The notes beneath the pieces were generated by a model. It searched no databases and was not told where the DNA came from. It was given only the letters and a program-made list of their open reading frames with translations. From Arthrobacter sp. Leaf69 (lineage in GTDB: Bacteria; Actinomycetota; Actinomycetes; Actinomycetales; Micrococcaceae), in the NCBI RefSeq assembly GCF_001422645.1, contig NZ_LMLR01000001.1:885725-949724 (forward strand): DNA of 64,000 bases. The letters run 5' to 3'. This document shows positions 8,710 through 18,584 of this stretch, one piece after another; position 1 is the stretch's first letter; each line of letters begins with the position of its first letter. A program made the position numbers and the translations under genes.

Positions 8710-8800
8710 CGACTGCGCGCTCAACGAAGGAACCGTCCTCCAAGGCCACTCCCTGGAAGACGGGACCTTCAAATCCGGCCGTATCGTCCTGGCGCCCACG
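8642..8800 (+). pseudogene. Remnant of a Pls/PosA-type NRPS-like protein (hexapeptide acyltransferase part)
   Basis: One reading frame encodes KVGARLYDAGCGIPEKTLV, then TIGDDCALNEGTVLQGHSLE and DGTFKSGRIVLAP. This IGDDC-LN-G--LQ-HS-EDG-FKS pattern is the left-handed beta-helix segment seen in the C-terminal acyltransferase region of Pls/PosA-like NRPS proteins. Only about 53 residues survive; the rest of a protein of more than 1,000 residues is absent, and the frame then runs into the end of the RND gene on the other strand. There is no start codon of its own. Confidence 0.6.
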
Positions 8801-8857
8801 CCCCGCGCCGCGGCAAAGCGGTCCGGAACTGACAGGACGCCGGCCGCCCGTCGGCTG

Positions 8858-11800
8858 CTATTGCGAGCCGCTGGGAACGCGCGCGTCCTCGGGAAGGTCG
8901 TCCGGGAAATCGTCCGGGACAGCCCCGGGGGCCGCCCGGCGGCCTCGGGCACCGGCACGTGCAAGGCCGGCATCTGCCCCGGCACCAGAACCAGCACCCG
9001 AACCGGCTCCTGTACCGGCCGCGGCCTTCGTCAGGGCCTTCCGCTCGCGCCGTCCCTCGACAAGCCGGTACAGCACGGGCACCAGGACCAGGGTCAGGGC
9101 GGTGGAGGAGATCAGGCCGCCGATCACCACGATGGCGAGCGGCTGTGAGATGAAACCGCCGCCGCCGGTCAGGCCCAGGGCCATCGGCGTCAGGGCGAAT
9201 ACGGTTGCCAGAGCCGTCATCAGGATCGGCCGGAGACGCTGGCGCGCGCCGTGCGTGATCGCGTCCGCCACGTTCATGCCGGGCTCGCCGTTCCGGGGCT
9301 GGCGGTACTGGTTGATGAGGTCGATCAGCACAATGGCGTTTGTTACCACGATGCCCACCAGCATCAGCATGCCGATGAGTGCGGGCAGGCCCAGCGGCAC
9401 CCCGGTGATGAGCAGCAGCCCGATGGCGCCGGTGGCCGCGAAGGGCACCGAAACCAGCAGGATCAGCGGCTGGACGAGCGACTTGAACGTGGCCACCATG
9501 ATCACGTAGACGATCGCGATGGCCGCCAGCAGCGCGAGGCCCAGCTGGCCGAACGATTCAGCCTGCTGCGTGGTGGCCCCACCGATTTCGGCGGTCACGC
9601 CCGGCGGCAGCTGGACGGTCTTAAGCCGGGCCTGCACTTCGGTGCTCACCGCGCCGAGGTTGGCGCCGGACGGCGTGACGGACACGCGTGCGGTCCGCTG
9701 GCCGTTGCTGGCGGTGATGGAGACGGGGACATCCACCTGCTCCACGGCGGCGATGCTGGACAGCGGCACGGGGCCGGCCGCCGTCGGCAGCGGGGTCCGT
9801 TTGACGGCGTCGATACTCGTGAAACGGGTGCCTTCACCGATGCGGACCGGGAAGTCGTTGGTGTCGATGCGCACGGTCCCGGCAGGGATCGGGCTGATGG
9901 TGGAGGCAAGCACGCCGGCTACTTGTTCCTCGGTCAGGCCCGCAGCGACGGCTTTGGCGCGGTCCACCTTGACCTGCACCACGGGCTGGCTGGCGGCCAG
10001 GTTCGTAGCCACCTCGGACGCGCCGGGGACGCCGTCCATGGCCTTGACCATGGCGTCGCTCGCGGTCCGCAGATCGGCGGTGGTGGCGGCCTTGAGGGTG
10101 ATGTCCACGGTCGACGACGTGCCGAATCCGCCCTGCTGCGAGCCCACCGTGATTTTGCCGGAATCGGGGATGCCGGCGAGCTCGCTGCGGACGGTGTCCT
10201 TCAGCTGGGCCTGGTTGGCCTTCTCCTCCGTCACCACGGTGAAGGTGGAGTTGGAGGCGCCGGAGGACAGCAGCGCGGAGAATCCGGTTTGGGCATTGCC
10301 CGTGGTGACCTGAACGTCCTTGACGCCGTCGATCTCCCACAGGACGTCCTCGACCTTGACCGCGGCAGCGCTGGCTTCGGAGAGGCTGGTGCCGGCCGGG
10401 AGGGCCTGCCGGACGGTCATGCTGTTTTCGCCGGAGTTGCCCAGCAGATCGGTGGCCAGCAGCGGGGTCATGGCGGCGGTGGCGCCGAGGACCAGCACGG
10501 CCGCAATGAGGGTCACCACCGGGTGCTTCTGGGTTTTGGTCAGAATCGGGAGATAACCGCGCTGCAGGACGGTGCGTTGCTCGGCCTCGTGGGCCTTCGC
10601 CGCGATGTCCCGGGCAGTGGACTCCCGGCCGGCGGTGTCCCGGGCTGTCGCGTCCGGGGCTGTGGCGCTCCTGGCTGTGGTCTCACGGGCAGTGCCCGGG
10701 TTGTCGGCGGGGTTCCGCAGGAACCAGTAGGCCAGCACCGGCACGATTGTCAGTGAGACGAGCAGCGAGGACAGCAGGGCGATGGTGACGGTCAGCGCGA
10801 ACGGCCGGAACAGCTCACCGGCCAGGCCGGCGACAAAGGCGATCGGCAGGAAGACGGCCACCGTGGTGAGGGTCGACGCCGTGATGGCGCCGGCAACCTC
10901 GCGGATGGACGTCTGGATCGCGGTGATCTTCGCCTCGCCGTAGCTCAGGTGGCGTTTGATGTTCTCAATCACCACGATGGAGTCGTCCACGACGCGGCCG
11001 ATCGCGATGGTGAGGGCGCCGAGGGTCAGGATGTTCAGCGAGTAGCCCGTGGCCGAGAGCCCGATGAACGTGATCAGCAGGGACAGGGGAATGGAAACGG
11101 CCGTGACCAGGGTGGCGCGGACGGACATCAGGAACACCAGGATCACTCCGACGGCGAAGCCCAGGCCCAGCAAGCCCTCCGTGGTGAGGTCCTTGATGGA
11201 CTTTTCGATGAACGGCGCCTGGTCGAAGATCGGTGTGAACCGGGCGTTGGAGCCAAGTTCAGCCTCGAGCTGGGGGAGGGCGTCCTTCACCGCATGGGAG
11301 ATGCCGACCGTATCGCCCTCGGGTTTCTTCGTGACGGACAGGGCAAGGGTTTCCTTGCCGTTGGTCCGGGTGATCGAGGTGCGGGCGTCCTCGGCGATGC
11401 TGACGTCGGCGACGCTGCCAATCGTTGCGGCTTTGCCGGCGCCGCCCAGCGGGAGCGCCTTGATGGCGTCCAGCGAGTCCACCGGGCTGCCGATCTGCAG
11501 CGACAGCGTCTTGCCCTGGTCTTCGATGGTCCCGGCCGGAACCAGGTCCCCGTTGTTCGTCAGCGCCTCGCGGATGGATTGGATGCTGGCGCCGGAGGCA
11601 GCCATGGCCGCGGGCCGGGGGAGGATCTGGATGTGCTGGGTGGCGCCGCCGGTCACTTCGGCGCCGCGGACGCCGTTGAGCTTCTGCAGCTGCGGGACGG
11701 TGAGCCGGGCGAGATCGGCGTTCAGCTCGCTGAGGGGCTTGTCGGAGGAGACGGCGAGGAACACGATCGGGAAATCGCTGATGCTGCCCGCGATGGCCTG

Positions 11801-12178
11801 GGGCTGGACGTCGTCCGGCAGCGACCGCTTGGCGTTGGAGATGGCCCGGTCGATCTGGTTCCTCGCGCGGTCCAGGTTCGAACCATAGGTGAAGGCCAGG
11901 CTGATCTGGGAAACCCCGTTGCGGGAGGTGGACGACGTCGACTCCAGGCCCTCAACGCCTTTGAGCGCGGTCTCCAGCGGAGCGCTGATCTGCTTGTCCA
12001 CGACTTCGGGCGAGGCGCCCGGCATCGAGGTGATGACCGTGATCTGCGGGAACTCGATGGACGGGATGAGCTCCTGCTTGAGCGAGGACATCGTGATCAC
12101 GCCGAACACCGACGCGAAGACGGTGATCAGCGCGATCAGTGCCCGGTTTGCCAGCGACAGCTTTGCGAGCCGGAACAT
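8858..12178 (-). CDS. RND-family efflux transporter permease
   Basis: 1106-residue AcrB/HAE-like proton-driven exporter. The N-terminal helix (MFRLAKLSLANRALIALIT) is followed by the porter motif SIEFPQITVITSMPGASPEVV; helices 2-6 (about 330-490) contain GRVVDDSIVVIENI, the HAE motif with a conserved Asp; the second half repeats this with MLVGIVVTNAIVLIDLI near 945. The loop between the halves (about 493-536) is replaced by a TAR-rich low-complexity stretch, and the last 45 residues are Gly/Ala then acidic. ATG 12178 has AGGAG eight bases upstream. No membrane-fusion protein is adjacent. Substrate unknown. Confidence 0.93.
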   Translation of the reverse strand: MFRLAKLSLANRALIALITVFASVFGVITMSSLKQELIPSIEFPQITVITSMPGASPEVVDKQISAPLETALKGVEGLESTSSTSRNGVSQISLAFTYGSNLDRARNQIDRAISNAKRSLPDDVQPQAIAGSISDFPIVFLAVSSDKPLSELNADLARLTVPQLQKLNGVRGAEVTGGATQHIQILPRPAAMAASGASIQSIREALTNNGDLVPAGTIEDQGKTLSLQIGSPVDSLDAIKALPLGGAGKAATIGSVADVSIAEDARTSITRTNGKETLALSVTKKPEGDTVGISHAVKDALPQLEAELGSNARFTPIFDQAPFIEKSIKDLTTEGLLGLGFAVGVILVFLMSVRATLVTAVSIPLSLLITFIGLSATGYSLNILTLGALTIAIGRVVDDSIVVIENIKRHLSYGEAKITAIQTSIREVAGAITASTLTTVAVFLPIAFVAGLAGELFRPFALTVTIALLSSLLVSLTIVPVLAYWFLRNPADNPGTARETTARSATAPDATARDTAGRESTARDIAAKAHEAEQRTVLQRGYLPILTKTQKHPVVTLIAAVLVLGATAAMTPLLATDLLGNSGENSMTVRQALPAGTSLSEASAAAVKVEDVLWEIDGVKDVQVTTGNAQTGFSALLSSGASNSTFTVVTEEKANQAQLKDTVRSELAGIPDSGKITVGSQQGGFGTSSTVDITLKAATTADLRTASDAMVKAMDGVPGASEVATNLAASQPVVQVKVDRAKAVAAGLTEEQVAGVLASTISPIPAGTVRIDTNDFPVRIGEGTRFTSIDAVKRTPLPTAAGPVPLSSIAAVEQVDVPVSITASNGQRTARVSVTPSGANLGAVSTEVQARLKTVQLPPGVTAEIGGATTQQAESFGQLGLALLAAIAIVYVIMVATFKSLVQPLILLVSVPFAATGAIGLLLITGVPLGLPALIGMLMLVGIVVTNAIVLIDLINQYRQPRNGEPGMNVADAITHGARQRLRPILMTALATVFALTPMALGLTGGGGFISQPLAIVVIGGLISSTALTLVLVPVLYRLVEGRRERKALTKAAAGTGAGSGAGSGAGADAGLARAGARGRRAAPGAVPDDFPDDLPEDARVPSGSQ

Positions 12179-12265
12179 CTCATGGTCTCCTGATGGGTCG
12201 GCGGACGTTGTTCAACGGGATCTAAGCTGCAAAGCGATCAAGACGGCCTTAACCCGGAGCGGGCG

Positions 12266-13771
12266 TCAGCCGCGCGAGGCGTTGACCGTGTCCAGCTGGA
12301 GTGCCTTGGCGGTGTCGGCTTCAAGCTTGGCGGCGAGGTCCGGGTTCTCGTTGAGCTTGACGCCGTAGCCGGGCATCATCTCCTTGAACTTGGACTGCCA
12401 GCCCTTGAACTGCTTGGGGAAGGACTTCTGGAGCAGTTCGATCATGATGGGCACTGCGGTGGACGCGCCCGGGGACGCACCCAGCAGGGCGCCGATGGAG
12501 CCGTCGCGGCCGGCGATGACTTCGGTGCCGAACTGGAGCACGCCGCCCTTCTTCGGATCCTTCTTGATGATCTGTACACGCTGCCCGGCGGTGATGAGTT
12601 CCCAGTCGCCGTCCTGTGCCGCTGGGTAGTACTCGCGCAGGGCTTCCACCTTGGCACCGTGCCGCTTGGCGACTTCCTTGACCAGGTACGCGGTGAGGTC
12701 CATGTTGTCCTTGGCCACGGCCAGCATCGGGATGATGTTGGAGGGCCGGATGGACAGCGGCAGATCCAGGTAGGAGCCGTTCTTCAGGAAGTTCGTGGAG
12801 AAGCCGGCGTACGGGCCGAACAGCAGGGAGCGCTTGCCGTTGACGTAGCGGGTGTCCAGGTGCGGGACGGACATCGGCGGGGCGCCGACGGAGGCCTGGC
12901 CGTAGACCTTGGCGCTGTGCTGGGCCGCGAGCGTCTCGTCGGTGCAGCGGAAGAACTGCCCGGAGACGGGGAACCCGCCGAAGCCTTTGCTTTCCGGAAT
13001 GCCGGAGGCCTGCAGCAGGTGCAGGGCGCCGCCGCCGGCGCCGACAAAGACGAACTTCGCGCGGATCGACCCGTGTTCGCCGGACGTGGGGTGTTTGATC
13101 GACAGGTCCCAGCCGCCGCCGGGGGCGCGCTTGATCCCGGAGACGTCGTGGCCGTAGTTGACCTCCACACCGTTGTTGCCGAGGTAGGTGGTCAGTTCCC
13201 GGGTCAGGGCGCCGAAGTCGACGTCGGTCCCTTCCGCGGCGCGGGTGGCGGCGATGCGCTGCTTCGGGTCGCGTCCCTTGACGATCAACGGGGCCCACTT
13301 GGCGATCTGGGCGTGGTCCTCGGAGTATTCCATCGAGCGGAACAGCGGGTTCGGCTTGAGCGCCTCGTAGCGCGTGCGCAGGAACTTGGTGTTGTCCTCG
13401 CCGATCACAAAGCTCATGTGCGGGACGGTGTTGATGAAGCCCTTGGGGGAGCCGATCATGCCGTTCGTGACCAGGTGGGACCAGAACTGGCGGGACAGCT
13501 GGAACTGCTCGTTGATGAGGAGCGCCTTGGCGGGGTCCACGGAGCCGTCTTTGGCGGCGGGGGAGTAATTAAGCTCACACAGCGCCGCGTGTCCGGTGCC
13601 GGCGTTGTTCCAGGGGCCGGAGCTCTCCAGGCCGGGCTCGTCCAGCTTCTCGAACAGGGAGATCGTCCAGTTCGGCTCGAGCTGCTTCAGGAAGGCACCG
13701 AGGGTGGCGCTCATGATGCCGCCGCCAATCAGGACGACGTCGGCATGTTGGGTCTTGGAAATGAAAGTCAC
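12266..13771 (-). CDS. mqo: Malate:quinone oxidoreductase
   Basis: 501-residue FAD enzyme that oxidises L-malate to oxaloacetate at the membrane surface and passes electrons to quinone; it replaces or works with malate dehydrogenase in the TCA cycle. Visible: FAD-binding [17 protein letters not shown] near the N-terminus, [20 protein letters not shown] (the conserved Mqo block), and [19 protein letters not shown] near the C-terminus. Start is GTG 13771 with GGAG seven bases before; the 12 residues upstream in frame are not conserved. Length matches the family. It lies between the RND gene and an orphan solute-binding lipoprotein, on the same strand with its own gap. Confidence 0.97.
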   Translation of the reverse strand: MTFISKTQHADVVLIGGGIMSATLGAFLKQLEPNWTISLFEKLDEPGLESSGPWNNAGTGHAALCELNYSPAAKDGSVDPAKALLINEQFQLSRQFWSHLVTNGMIGSPKGFINTVPHMSFVIGEDNTKFLRTRYEALKPNPLFRSMEYSEDHAQIAKWAPLIVKGRDPKQRIAATRAAEGTDVDFGALTRELTTYLGNNGVEVNYGHDVSGIKRAPGGGWDLSIKHPTSGEHGSIRAKFVFVGAGGGALHLLQASGIPESKGFGGFPVSGQFFRCTDETLAAQHSAKVYGQASVGAPPMSVPHLDTRYVNGKRSLLFGPYAGFSTNFLKNGSYLDLPLSIRPSNIIPMLAVAKDNMDLTAYLVKEVAKRHGAKVEALREYYPAAQDGDWELITAGQRVQIIKKDPKKGGVLQFGTEVIAGRDGSIGALLGASPGASTAVPIMIELLQKSFPKQFKGWQSKFKEMMPGYGVKLNENPDLAAKLEADTAKALQLDTVNASRG

Positions 13772-13850
13772 AATCAGTCTCCGATTAGCAGCGGGTCTGG
13801 CTGTCACAGAATATCCCGCACCGGCCTCTTACTGAAATTGGCCCCGTCCG

Positions 13851-15596
13851 TCAAGGCTTTAGCTCCACCTTTGTGAAAACTTCGTTGAGAACGGGCGACG
13901 CCGGGTACTTCACCACCCGGTCGGAGAGGGCCAGGGCCGAGATCGGGAAAGCGATCGGCACGGCGGGGACCGAGGCGGCGATTTGGGCGTTGATGGTCTG
14001 GTACTGCTCCGTCCGCTCCTCGCCGTCGGGCAGGCCGCGGGCCCGGGCGATCTTGGAGAAGACCTGCGGGTCCTGGTAGCCGAACTCGCCGGTGTTCTCG
14101 CCGAAGAGCGGGCCGACGAAGTTGTCCGGATCGGCGTAGGAGCCGTTCCAGCCCAGCAGGTGGAGGGCGTGGTCCCCGGGGGACGTGACCTTCTGCAGGT
14201 AGCCGTCGGACCACTCGACGGGCACCGGCTTGATGTTCAGCCCGACGGCGGTCAGCTGTTTGCTGATTTCCGCGTAGACCTTTTCCGGCGTCGGAAGGTA
14301 GGGCCTGGTGACGTTCAACGGGTAGTAGAACTTCAGTTCCTGGCCGTTGTAGCCGGCCTCGGCGAGGAGTTCCTTGGCTTTCGCCGGGTTGTGGCCCAGG
14401 GCCGGAGCGTTGTTGTTGAAGCCGCTGAGCTTGGGCGGGACGAACTGCGTTGCCTCGGCGGTGTTGTCAATGAAGAACCTGCGGATCAGCGTGTCCTTGT
14501 CCAGGGCCATTTCGATCGCCTGGCGGACCTTGATGTTGCGCAGGATGGGCACTTCCTGGTTCATGCCCACGTACATGACGGAGAAGGGATCCCGCTGGAC
14601 AATCTGCTGTCCGCGTTTCACCAGCTGGTCGAAGTTGCCGATGGTCACGGCGTCGTACGCGTCAATCTTGCCGTCCAGCAGGGCCTGCATGCGGGTCTGG
14701 GTGTGATCGTAGGTGACAAAGTTGATGGTGCCGATCTGGCCTTTGTCGCCCCAGTAGTCCTTGTTGCTGGCGAGGGTAATGCTGCTCGGATCCCAGGACT
14801 TGAAGACGTAGGGGCCGGTTCCCACCGGATGAAGCCCGTACGCGGAGACGGGCTGGCCGTCGCGGCTCTGGTTGAGCTCATCGGCGTTTTTGGACGCAAG
14901 GGCCTTGGGCGAGGAGATGGCGAAGGCGGGCAGCGTGAGGGCCTGCAGGAATCCGGTGAAGGGCTGGGTCAGGTCGATCCTGACGTTGTCCGGTGACAGG
15001 GCGGTGCATCCCTTGTAGATGGACAGGGACGCCTGATCGGCGTGGGCCTTGAAAACGCCCTTGAACGTGGTTCCGGGAGCCTGCTTCCGGAGCGCCTCGG
15101 GGAACTTGAACCAGCGGTCGAAGTTGCTGCAGACTGCGGCGGCGTCGAAGGCCGTCCCGTCCTGGAACGTCACCTTCTCGCGCAGTTTAAACGTGTAGGA
15201 CCGGCCTTCAGCGCTGGTGGTCCACTCGGTGGCCAGCAGCGGCGTGGGCTGTCCCGTGGTCTGGTCCACGCCGACCAGTCCCTCCAGGACCTGGCGTGTG
15301 ATCCGGTAGGACTCGATGTCGGAGACCACAGCCGGATCCAGCCCGAGCGGCTGGGAGGCCGTGCCGAAGTTGAACACCGCGCTGGGGGCGGCGTCCGACG
15401 AGCTGGGCGAGGCGGTGGCGGAGCCCGGGCCGGGGCCGGGGGTTCCGGTGCAGGCGGCGAGGGGCAGTGCCAGGAGCACGGCCACGCCGGCAGCCATGCG
15501 GCGCACTGCGCCGGTCCGCACTCCACTGGCGTGCGCACTGCCGGCCTGCAGTCTGCTGCGGCGCAGGGCGCGGCTGGGCACTGTACTTCTGGGCAC
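13851..15596 (-). CDS. ABC transporter substrate-binding lipoprotein, family 5
   Basis: 581 residues. A signal peptide with lipobox LPLAAC (Cys at about 49) anchors it outside the membrane. The mature part is a DppA/OppA-type binding protein: FNFGTASQPLGLDPAVVSD, LATEWTTSAEGRSYTFKLRE and the peptide-cleft region PVGTGPYVFKSWD. It should bind oligopeptides, nickel chelates or glycosides; specificity is not readable. No permease or ATPase genes are next to it, so it must borrow a transporter from elsewhere. Start GTG 15596 has a GAGGTGA site seven bases upstream. Confidence 0.9.
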   Translation of the reverse strand: MPRSTVPSRALRRSRLQAGSAHASGVRTGAVRRMAAGVAVLLALPLAACTGTPGPGPGSATASPSSSDAAPSAVFNFGTASQPLGLDPAVVSDIESYRITRQVLEGLVGVDQTTGQPTPLLATEWTTSAEGRSYTFKLREKVTFQDGTAFDAAAVCSNFDRWFKFPEALRKQAPGTTFKGVFKAHADQASLSIYKGCTALSPDNVRIDLTQPFTGFLQALTLPAFAISSPKALASKNADELNQSRDGQPVSAYGLHPVGTGPYVFKSWDPSSITLASNKDYWGDKGQIGTINFVTYDHTQTRMQALLDGKIDAYDAVTIGNFDQLVKRGQQIVQRDPFSVMYVGMNQEVPILRNIKVRQAIEMALDKDTLIRRFFIDNTAEATQFVPPKLSGFNNNAPALGHNPAKAKELLAEAGYNGQELKFYYPLNVTRPYLPTPEKVYAEISKQLTAVGLNIKPVPVEWSDGYLQKVTSPGDHALHLLGWNGSYADPDNFVGPLFGENTGEFGYQDPQVFSKIARARGLPDGEERTEQYQTINAQIAASVPAVPIAFPISALALSDRVVKYPASPVLNEVFTKVELKP

Positions 15597-15728
15597 TCGG
15601 TAATCACCTCGGGGGATTGGATGGACCGCCGGCTGCGGAACAGGCTCATTCTAGTTGACCCGCCCGGGCGGTAGCTGGGAGCCCAGTAGCGCCATCAGCC
15701 GCGGCCGAGTCCACAGGCGGCGGCAGGC

Positions 15729-15766
15729 AAAACGAAAGCCCGCACCAGGGGTGCGGGCCTTCGTTT
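15729..15766 (-). terminator. Intrinsic terminator of the fasciclin gene
   Basis: Near-perfect hairpin (AAACGAAAGCCCGCACC against GGTGCGGGCCTTCGTTT, one mismatch) with a 3-base loop, followed on the minus strand by TTTTGCC. It lies 56 bases past the fasciclin stop codon. Confidence 0.85.
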
Positions 15767-15822
15767 CTCCCAGATGGTCCAGTGAGTCAGGCTGGAACCG
15801 GAGCAGGAGCGTTTAGCGGAGC

Positions 15823-16494
15823 CTACTTGGGCATCAGGACGGAGTCCACCATGTAGACCGTGGCGTTGGCGGTCATGACGCCGCCGCAGACCACGTTGGC
15901 GCCGTCAACCTTGAGTGCGTCCTTGGTGCCGGTCACGGTCACGGAACCGCCCTGGACCGTCTTGTGGGTGCCGACGATCTCGTCCGGGCTGATCTTGCCG
16001 GGGACTACGTGGTAGGTCAGGATCTTGCTGAGCAGGGCATCGTCCGTCTTCAGCGTGTTGATCGTGGCGGCGTCGATCTTCTTGAAGGCGTCGTCCGTCG
16101 GTGCGAAGACAGTGAATTCGCTGCCGTTCAGGGTGTCCACCAGGTCAACCTTCGGGTTGAGCTTGCCGGAAACTGCGGCCGTCAGTGTGGTGAGGATCGG
16201 GTTGTTGGACGCCGCGACCGCTACCGGGTCGAGGGCCATTCCGGAGACGGAGCCGGCGCCGCTGGGAACCTTCTCGGCGTAGGCGGCGCAGCCGGAACCG
16301 ACGAGGTTGGCGGCCGGATCCATGGCTGCCGAGCTGGCGGACGGCGACGGTGCCATGCTCGATTCCATCGGAGCGGAGGCCGGAGCCGAGGAGTTGGGGG
16401 CCGCGGTGGTGGATCCGCCACAGGCGGTGAGGCTGAGCATGGCTGCAGCAGCGATTCCTGCTACGGAAAGAGTCGTGCGCTTGATGGTCTGCAT
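15823..16494 (-). CDS. Fasciclin (FAS1) domain lipoprotein
   Basis: 223-residue surface lipoprotein similar in plan to mycobacterial MPT70/MPT83. Signal peptide with lipobox LTAC (Cys25), then a Ser/Ala/Pro/Met linker to about residue 60 and one FAS1 domain: [35 protein letters not shown] and [15 protein letters not shown] are the H1 and H2 blocks. Adhesive or matrix-interacting proteins carry this fold. ATG 16494 has AAAGGAG eight bases upstream. Monocistronic, ending at the hairpin at 15729-15766. Confidence 0.93.
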   Translation of the reverse strand: MQTIKRTTLSVAGIAAAAMLSLTACGGSTTAAPNSSAPASAPMESSMAPSPSASSAAMDPAANLVGSGCAAYAEKVPSGAGSVSGMALDPVAVAASNNPILTTLTAAVSGKLNPKVDLVDTLNGSEFTVFAPTDDAFKKIDAATINTLKTDDALLSKILTYHVVPGKISPDEIVGTHKTVQGGSVTVTGTKDALKVDGANVVCGGVMTANATVYMVDSVLMPK

Positions 16495-16825
16495 TTCGGT
16501 TTCTCCTTTGTTGTGCCGATCATTGCCGCGGCGAACTGTTGCCGCTTTGGCCCTTTTCCGACTTGTGGGCACCGACCCTTGGTTGGTGTCTCAATGGGTA
16601 TTCGCGGGCTGGGGGGAAACGGATGGGTGTGGGATGGAAATTCTTTTTGTTGGGTCGCTTTATGCCGGATTATGAGGTGGATTAGCGGCCGAATTGGGCC
16701 TGCTATTGGGTGATTTACGGCCGGACTGGCCCGGTTTTGCGGGGTTTCTGGCGGAGGTGGGTGCAGGCGCGGCGATTCGGGCCGCCAATACCGGGCCAGA
16801 CCCGCAGGAAAGGGCGGCTAACCAG
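16495..16825. other. Intergenic region without a gene
   Basis: 331 bases between the fasciclin gene and the tRNA-Leu terminator. No frame has credible coding character. It must contain the fasciclin promoter near 16510-16560; I could not pick a clear -35/-10 pair. Confidence 0.5.
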
Positions 16826-16861
16826 AAAGAGAGCCCCGGTCCGAAGACCGGGACTCTCTTT
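16826..16861 (-). terminator. Terminator of tRNA-Leu
   Basis: AAAGAGAG...CGGTC-CGAA-GACCG...CTCTCTTT hairpin starting six bases after the tRNA 3' end (minus strand), giving the usual Rho-independent shape. Confidence 0.85.
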
Positions 16862-16866
16862 CTATG

Positions 16867-16948
16867 TGCGCAAGGGGGGACTTGAACCCCCACGCCCGAA
16901 GGCACAGGAACCTAAATCCTGCGTGTCTGCCAATTTCACCACTCGCGC
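16867..16948 (-). tRNA. tRNA-Leu (anticodon TAG)
   Basis: 82-base tRNA with a 7-bp acceptor stem (GCGCGAG with CTTGCGC, one G-U), a long variable arm containing GCCTTCGGGC as in class II tRNAs, an anticodon stem CAGGA/TCCTG around loop TTTAGGT, and a T arm with GGTTCAAGTCC. Anticodon TAG reads CUA and other CUN leucine codons. CCA is not encoded. Confidence 0.95.
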
Positions 16949-17104
16949 GCGGCGCCGCCGTCTGTCGGGTCCTTCGACCGTCGGGGGCGGATGCCAGGCT
17001 CCATTGTACATTTCGCGGCACACGCTGCGGCGACTTATCGCGGGGCAGCGGTCGACGGCGGCCGGCGGGGGGTTCCGGGGGTGCGCCGGGCGGAGCGGGA
17101 ACAC

Positions 17105-17833
17105 CTACAGCCCGGCGACGCCCTTGCCGATCATGACGGCGCCAATGATGGCGAGGACGGCCGCGATGATGACGTTGTAGTAGCGGTCCAGCCAGGTCCG
17201 CACAGGTTCGAGGACCCTGCGCACCGGGGTGCCGATGATGATATACGCCACCACCGGGCCCACGACGGTAATCGTGGCGATTCCCGTATAGATGAGCACG
17301 GCGGCGGACACCATACCGGGCGGGAGCGAGGAGCTGCCGATCACAACGCCGGCCGCGATGCCGAAGATCAGTTCCTTCGGATTGATCGCGGTCACCAAGA
17401 ACCCCGTCCGCAGGGCTTTCGCGGGCTTCATACCGTCAAGGGCCTGCATCCACCCGGGGGTCTTCTGTTCCGCTTCACTCTTAGGCCGCGAGCGGAACTT
17501 GGAGAGCGCCAGGACGACGAACGCCACGCCCAGCAAGAGGCGGATGGCTGCGCCGAGGCGTGTACCGCCTGACCCCTGCGTGGCAGCGTCGGACAAGGCG
17601 GCCACCGCAAGCACCGTGGCCAGGACCGCGAGGACCCGGCCCGCGGCAAAGGCGATGCTCCGGCCCCTGCCGTTCGGGGAAAGGATTATCGGTAGCACCG
17701 CTATGAGCGGGAGCGGACTGGCCGCCATGCCGATGGCCTGGGGTACCAGTTCCGCAATCAGTTCCAGCACGCTGAGGTCCAGTGCACTGATCCGTCGACG
17801 CGCTGTGCCCACCGCGGGCAGCGGAGCCCGCAT
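17105..17833 (-). CDS. GAP-family (Sap/LysE-like) membrane exporter
   Basis: About 242 residues with six predicted helices. MAASPLPLIAVLPIILSPNGRGRSIAF near the N-terminus and GFLVTAINPKELIFGIAAG in the middle are typical of the GAP/Sap group, which includes a mycobacterial protein linked to glycolipid export. The central loop is cytoplasmic and charged. The start is uncertain: ATG 17833 gives a 20-residue Arg-rich extension, and GTG 17770 would start right before the first helix; neither has a clear ribosome site. Monocistronic. Transported substrate unknown. Confidence 0.8.
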   Translation of the reverse strand: MRAPLPAVGTARRRISALDLSVLELIAELVPQAIGMAASPLPLIAVLPIILSPNGRGRSIAFAAGRVLAVLATVLAVAALSDAATQGSGGTRLGAAIRLLLGVAFVVLALSKFRSRPKSEAEQKTPGWMQALDGMKPAKALRTGFLVTAINPKELIFGIAAGVVIGSSSLPPGMVSAAVLIYTGIATITVVGPVVAYIIIGTPVRRVLEPVRTWLDRYYNVIIAAVLAIIGAVMIGKGVAGL

Positions 17834-18002
17834 CCGTCGTCGGCACCGGTTTCCTCCTCAGGATTCCGTATCCACTGGGTTCCAGGGCCTGATCCGCTCC
17901 ATGAACCCGGAGGGACCTGGACTTTCAGCGAATGTAAGCCGGAGCGCGGCGTCGACACATCACCCAAGGGGTGAGTGCCGGCAGCCCAGTGGTCAGGAGT
18001 CT

Positions 18003-18476
18003 TCAGGCGTCGATTTTGAGGTCCCGGCGGAGTTTGGCGACATGCCCGGTGGCCCTGACGTTATATTGCGCGACGGCGACCTTCCCGTCGGGGTCCACCA
18101 CCACCGTGGACCGGATCAGTCCCTGGTACGTCTTGCCGTAGTTTTTCTTCTCGCCCCAGGCCGCGTAGGCCTCGGCGACGGCGTGGTCCGGATCGGACAG
18201 CAGGGGGAAGTCCAGTCCTTCCGCAGCTGCGAACTTGGCCAGCTTGTCCACCGGATCGGGGGAGATGCCCACCACGTCGTAACCGGCCTGCCGCAGGGAT
18301 GCCAGGGAATCCCGGAAATCGCAGGCCTGCTTCGTGCAGCCCGGGGTGGACGCCGCCGGGTAGAAATAGACCACGGTGCTGCGGCCCCGGAAGTCCGCGA
18401 GGGAGACTTCGTGCCCCTCGGCGTCCTTCAGGGTGAAAGCTGGCGCCGGATCACCGGGGATGAGTCGTTCAGGCAA
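18003..18476 (-). CDS. bcp: Thioredoxin-dependent thiol peroxidase (BCP/PrxQ)
   Basis: 157-residue peroxiredoxin that reduces hydrogen peroxide and organic hydroperoxides with electrons from thioredoxin. STPGCTKQACDF shows the peroxidatic Cys47 and the resolving Cys52 five residues later, the atypical 2-Cys PrxQ arrangement. FRGRSTVVYFYPAAS precedes it as usual. The start is TTG 18476, chosen for the AAGGAG ribosome site six bases upstream and the family N-terminus L(M)PERLIPGDPAPAF. Divergent from a MarR gene, with 108 bases between the starts. Confidence 0.95.
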   Translation of the reverse strand: MPERLIPGDPAPAFTLKDAEGHEVSLADFRGRSTVVYFYPAASTPGCTKQACDFRDSLASLRQAGYDVVGISPDPVDKLAKFAAAEGLDFPLLSDPDHAVAEAYAAWGEKKNYGKTYQGLIRSTVVVDPDGKVAVAQYNVRATGHVAKLRRDLKIDA

Positions 18477-18584
18477 GTTGTGCTCCTTCTCGGGGTGGAC
18501 GCGGTGTGGCTTCTTGGTGGCGATATACCAGCCTAGTGAGAGTCGGTGGCCGCGCCGAATCGTACGCTCGCTATACTCTTTGGT

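Noticed and set aside
9251..10756. Long plus-strand open frame (501 codons) opposite the RND gene
   Set aside because: It is the antisense of a clear RND protein; Gly/His/Arg-rich translation without domain is the usual high-GC shadow.
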